From positions 62,001 through 126,000 of the forward strand of contig NZ_PUDR01000004.1 in NCBI RefSeq assembly GCF_003012935.1: a stretch of DNA of 64,000 nt, read 5' to 3'. The translations under genes and the position numbers were made by a program. Positions 62,958-64,000 of this stretch are shown in pieces; positions within the stretch are counted from its first letter, which is position 1; the number at the start of each line of letters is the position of its first letter. Origin of the DNA: Pannonibacter carbonis. GTDB taxonomy: Bacteria > Pseudomonadota > Alphaproteobacteria > Rhizobiales > Stappiaceae. The notes beneath the pieces were generated by a model, which saw nothing but the letters and a program-made list of their open reading frames with translations, ran no database searches and was not told where the DNA came from.

Positions 62958-63979
62958 TTGATATCTCCGGGACAGTCATAGGGAGCACCAAAGCGGGTGG
63001 ACAAGGCGCGGAAGACACCATTGGCGCCGGCCAGAGCATGGGAAACCGGGCTTGCCGGCACCTCGGCATTCTGGCGTGGGAGCAGGTAAGGCGCATTCAG
63101 ATGCGGCCGGAACAGACCGCCGGGATCGGTTGTGACAGCCGCCCGGAAACCCAGCTTTCGCACGATGTCGGCCTCGCGGGTGCCGCCGATGGAGGGGGGG
63201 CCATAGGGATAGGCGAACCAGTCCACGGGCCGGTCGAGCAAGGTTTCGAGATAGCGCTTGTTGTCGCCGATGTCCGTTTCAACCGCGGCATCATCCAGCA
63301 GCCGCAGGGCGCGATGCGTGGCGGTATGAGCCCCGATCTCGACCAGTGGATGGCGATCCGCAGCCCGGATGCCGGCCTCATCCAGCGCCAGCCGGTCGAC
63401 GAGATCCGGCATGGATACCCCATGGGCGACCAAGACCGGCGCAAGCAGGTCTGCCCGGGCGAAATCCTGCCAGACCCAGGCCGTCATGAGTTCAAGAGCA
63501 GCCTGCTTCCCCCGCAGGTCACGACACTCAAGCCGCAGCTCCATCGGCTCCATCTCGATCACGTCACAGGTCACGGCGAGTTCACGCAGACCCAGCCACC
63601 AGGCATTGATGCTCCGGTCAACCATGCCGGTCGGAACGAAAATCGTTGCCGGCGCGGCGTGGCGCTCCATGACCGGCAGTGCCAGGTCGATATTTGACCG
63701 GTAGCCATCATCAAAGGTCAGGACCACAAACGGACGGGCTTCGGGATCAGTGAGCCGGCGAAGGGCTTCATCGGCACCGACGAAGTCGCGTCCGGACGCC
63801 TTGAGGGCCGCCAGAATGGCGTCAAAGTGGTCGACCGGACAGCCCTGCCCCAGGGTATCAACGGGGGAGCTGACGAATTCGTGGAACATCAGGATCACAC
63901 CCTGTCCGCCATACCGGCGGCCAATAAGGCGATCTCCTCCAGACGCCGCAAGCAGCGTGGACAGGCCGGCCCTCACCAT
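62954..63979 (-). CDS. Polysaccharide deacetylase (NodB/CE4 family)
   Basis: A 341-residue enzyme. The metal-binding Asp pair is in VVLTFDDGYRSNIDLAL, the His pair in IGAHTATHRAL, and YPYG in DWFAYPYGPP follows, all CE4 motifs. It removes N- or O-acetyl groups from a polysaccharide or a sugar intermediate. No clear signal peptide is seen; the N-terminus is weakly hydrophobic. The ATG at 63979 is the best start visible, with a TTG three codons earlier; only 21 bases upstream are available, so a still longer N-terminus cannot be checked. Confidence 0.88.
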   Translation of the reverse strand: MVRAGLSTLLAASGGDRLIGRRYGGQGVILMFHEFVSSPVDTLGQGCPVDHFDAILAALKASGRDFVGADEALRRLTDPEARPFVVLTFDDGYRSNIDLALPVMERHAAPATIFVPTGMVDRSINAWWLGLRELAVTCDVIEMEPMELRLECRDLRGKQAALELMTAWVWQDFARADLLAPVLVAHGVSMPDLVDRLALDEAGIRAADRHPLVEIGAHTATHRALRLLDDAAVETDIGDNKRYLETLLDRPVDWFAYPYGPPSIGGTREADIVRKLGFRAAVTTDPGGLFRPHLNAPYLLPRQNAEVPASPVSHALAGANGVFRALSTRFGAPYDCPGDIK

Positions 63980-64000
63980 AGTTTTCAAGCGAGCCTTCGC

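Overview
This 64-kb window reads as chromosomal DNA of a GC-rich alphaproteobacterium of the order Hyphomicrobiales (Rhizobiales), probably close to Stappiaceae. That placement is an inference from gene content. The motility set has the rhizobial hallmarks (MotC and MotE, FlaF/FlbT, an FtcR/Rem-type regulator, one short flagellin, no fliD/fliS/fliT or flhF/flhG in the window), and the cobalamin genes follow the aerobic CobG/CobF route.

Layout. 0-7 kb: the tail of a GntR/FadR-type regulator, then an adenosylcobalamin riboswitch leading into nrdHIEF (class Ib ribonucleotide reductase), followed by metC and a pirin gene. 7-14 kb: cobalamin cluster 1, with cobF-G-H-I-J in one minus-strand run of overlapping genes, cobL-cobM also on minus, and cobK on plus wedged between cobL and cobJ. 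14-50.4 kb: an almost complete flagellar/motility region. It has an FtcR/Rem regulator, then minus fliI-flgF-DUF1217 facing plus motA-fliM-DUF6468-fliN-fliG-flhB, then minus blocks flgE-flgK-flgL-flaF-flbT-flgD-fliQ-flhA-fliR-(fliJ-like)-flgJ-(flgN-like)-orf, fliF-fliH-motB-motC-fliK(motD)-lytic transglycosylase, fliC, and flgB-flgC-fliE-flgG-flgA-flgI-motE-flgH-fliL-fliP. 50.6-53.9 kb: a short Hsp70-like protein, a small unknown, an ACT-domain regulator, a CMD-family protein and a doubtful basic protein. 53.9-57.2 kb: cobalamin cluster 2 (a full-length CbiG-like gene, cobB, cobA). 57.3-64 kb: an exopolysaccharide locus (WecG/TagA-type transferase, Wzz/BY-kinase-like protein, polymerase-like membrane protein, GT4 glycosyltransferase, polysaccharide deacetylase).

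How it works together. The two cob groups cover the conversion of uroporphyrinogen III to (hydrogenobyrinic acid) a,c-diamide. The only cobalamin riboswitch I can see controls nrdHIEF, not the cob genes. This fits repression of a B12-independent reductase when B12 is plentiful, with a probable NrdR box on the promoter as a second control. The flagellar region supplies export apparatus, basal body, rod, rings, hook, filament, switch and stator.

Most unusual item. A lower-GC gene at 24.0-25.0 kb sits inside the flagellar region. It encodes a NYN (PIN-like RNase) domain joined to a C-terminal region that looks like the Xre/MbcA/ParS toxin-binding domain of antitoxins. It has its own sigma-70-like promoter, and an intrinsic terminator lies directly before its first ATG, with a complementary segment upstream that could form an anti-terminator. 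I see no tRNA, rRNA, CRISPR array, transposase or integrase in the window.
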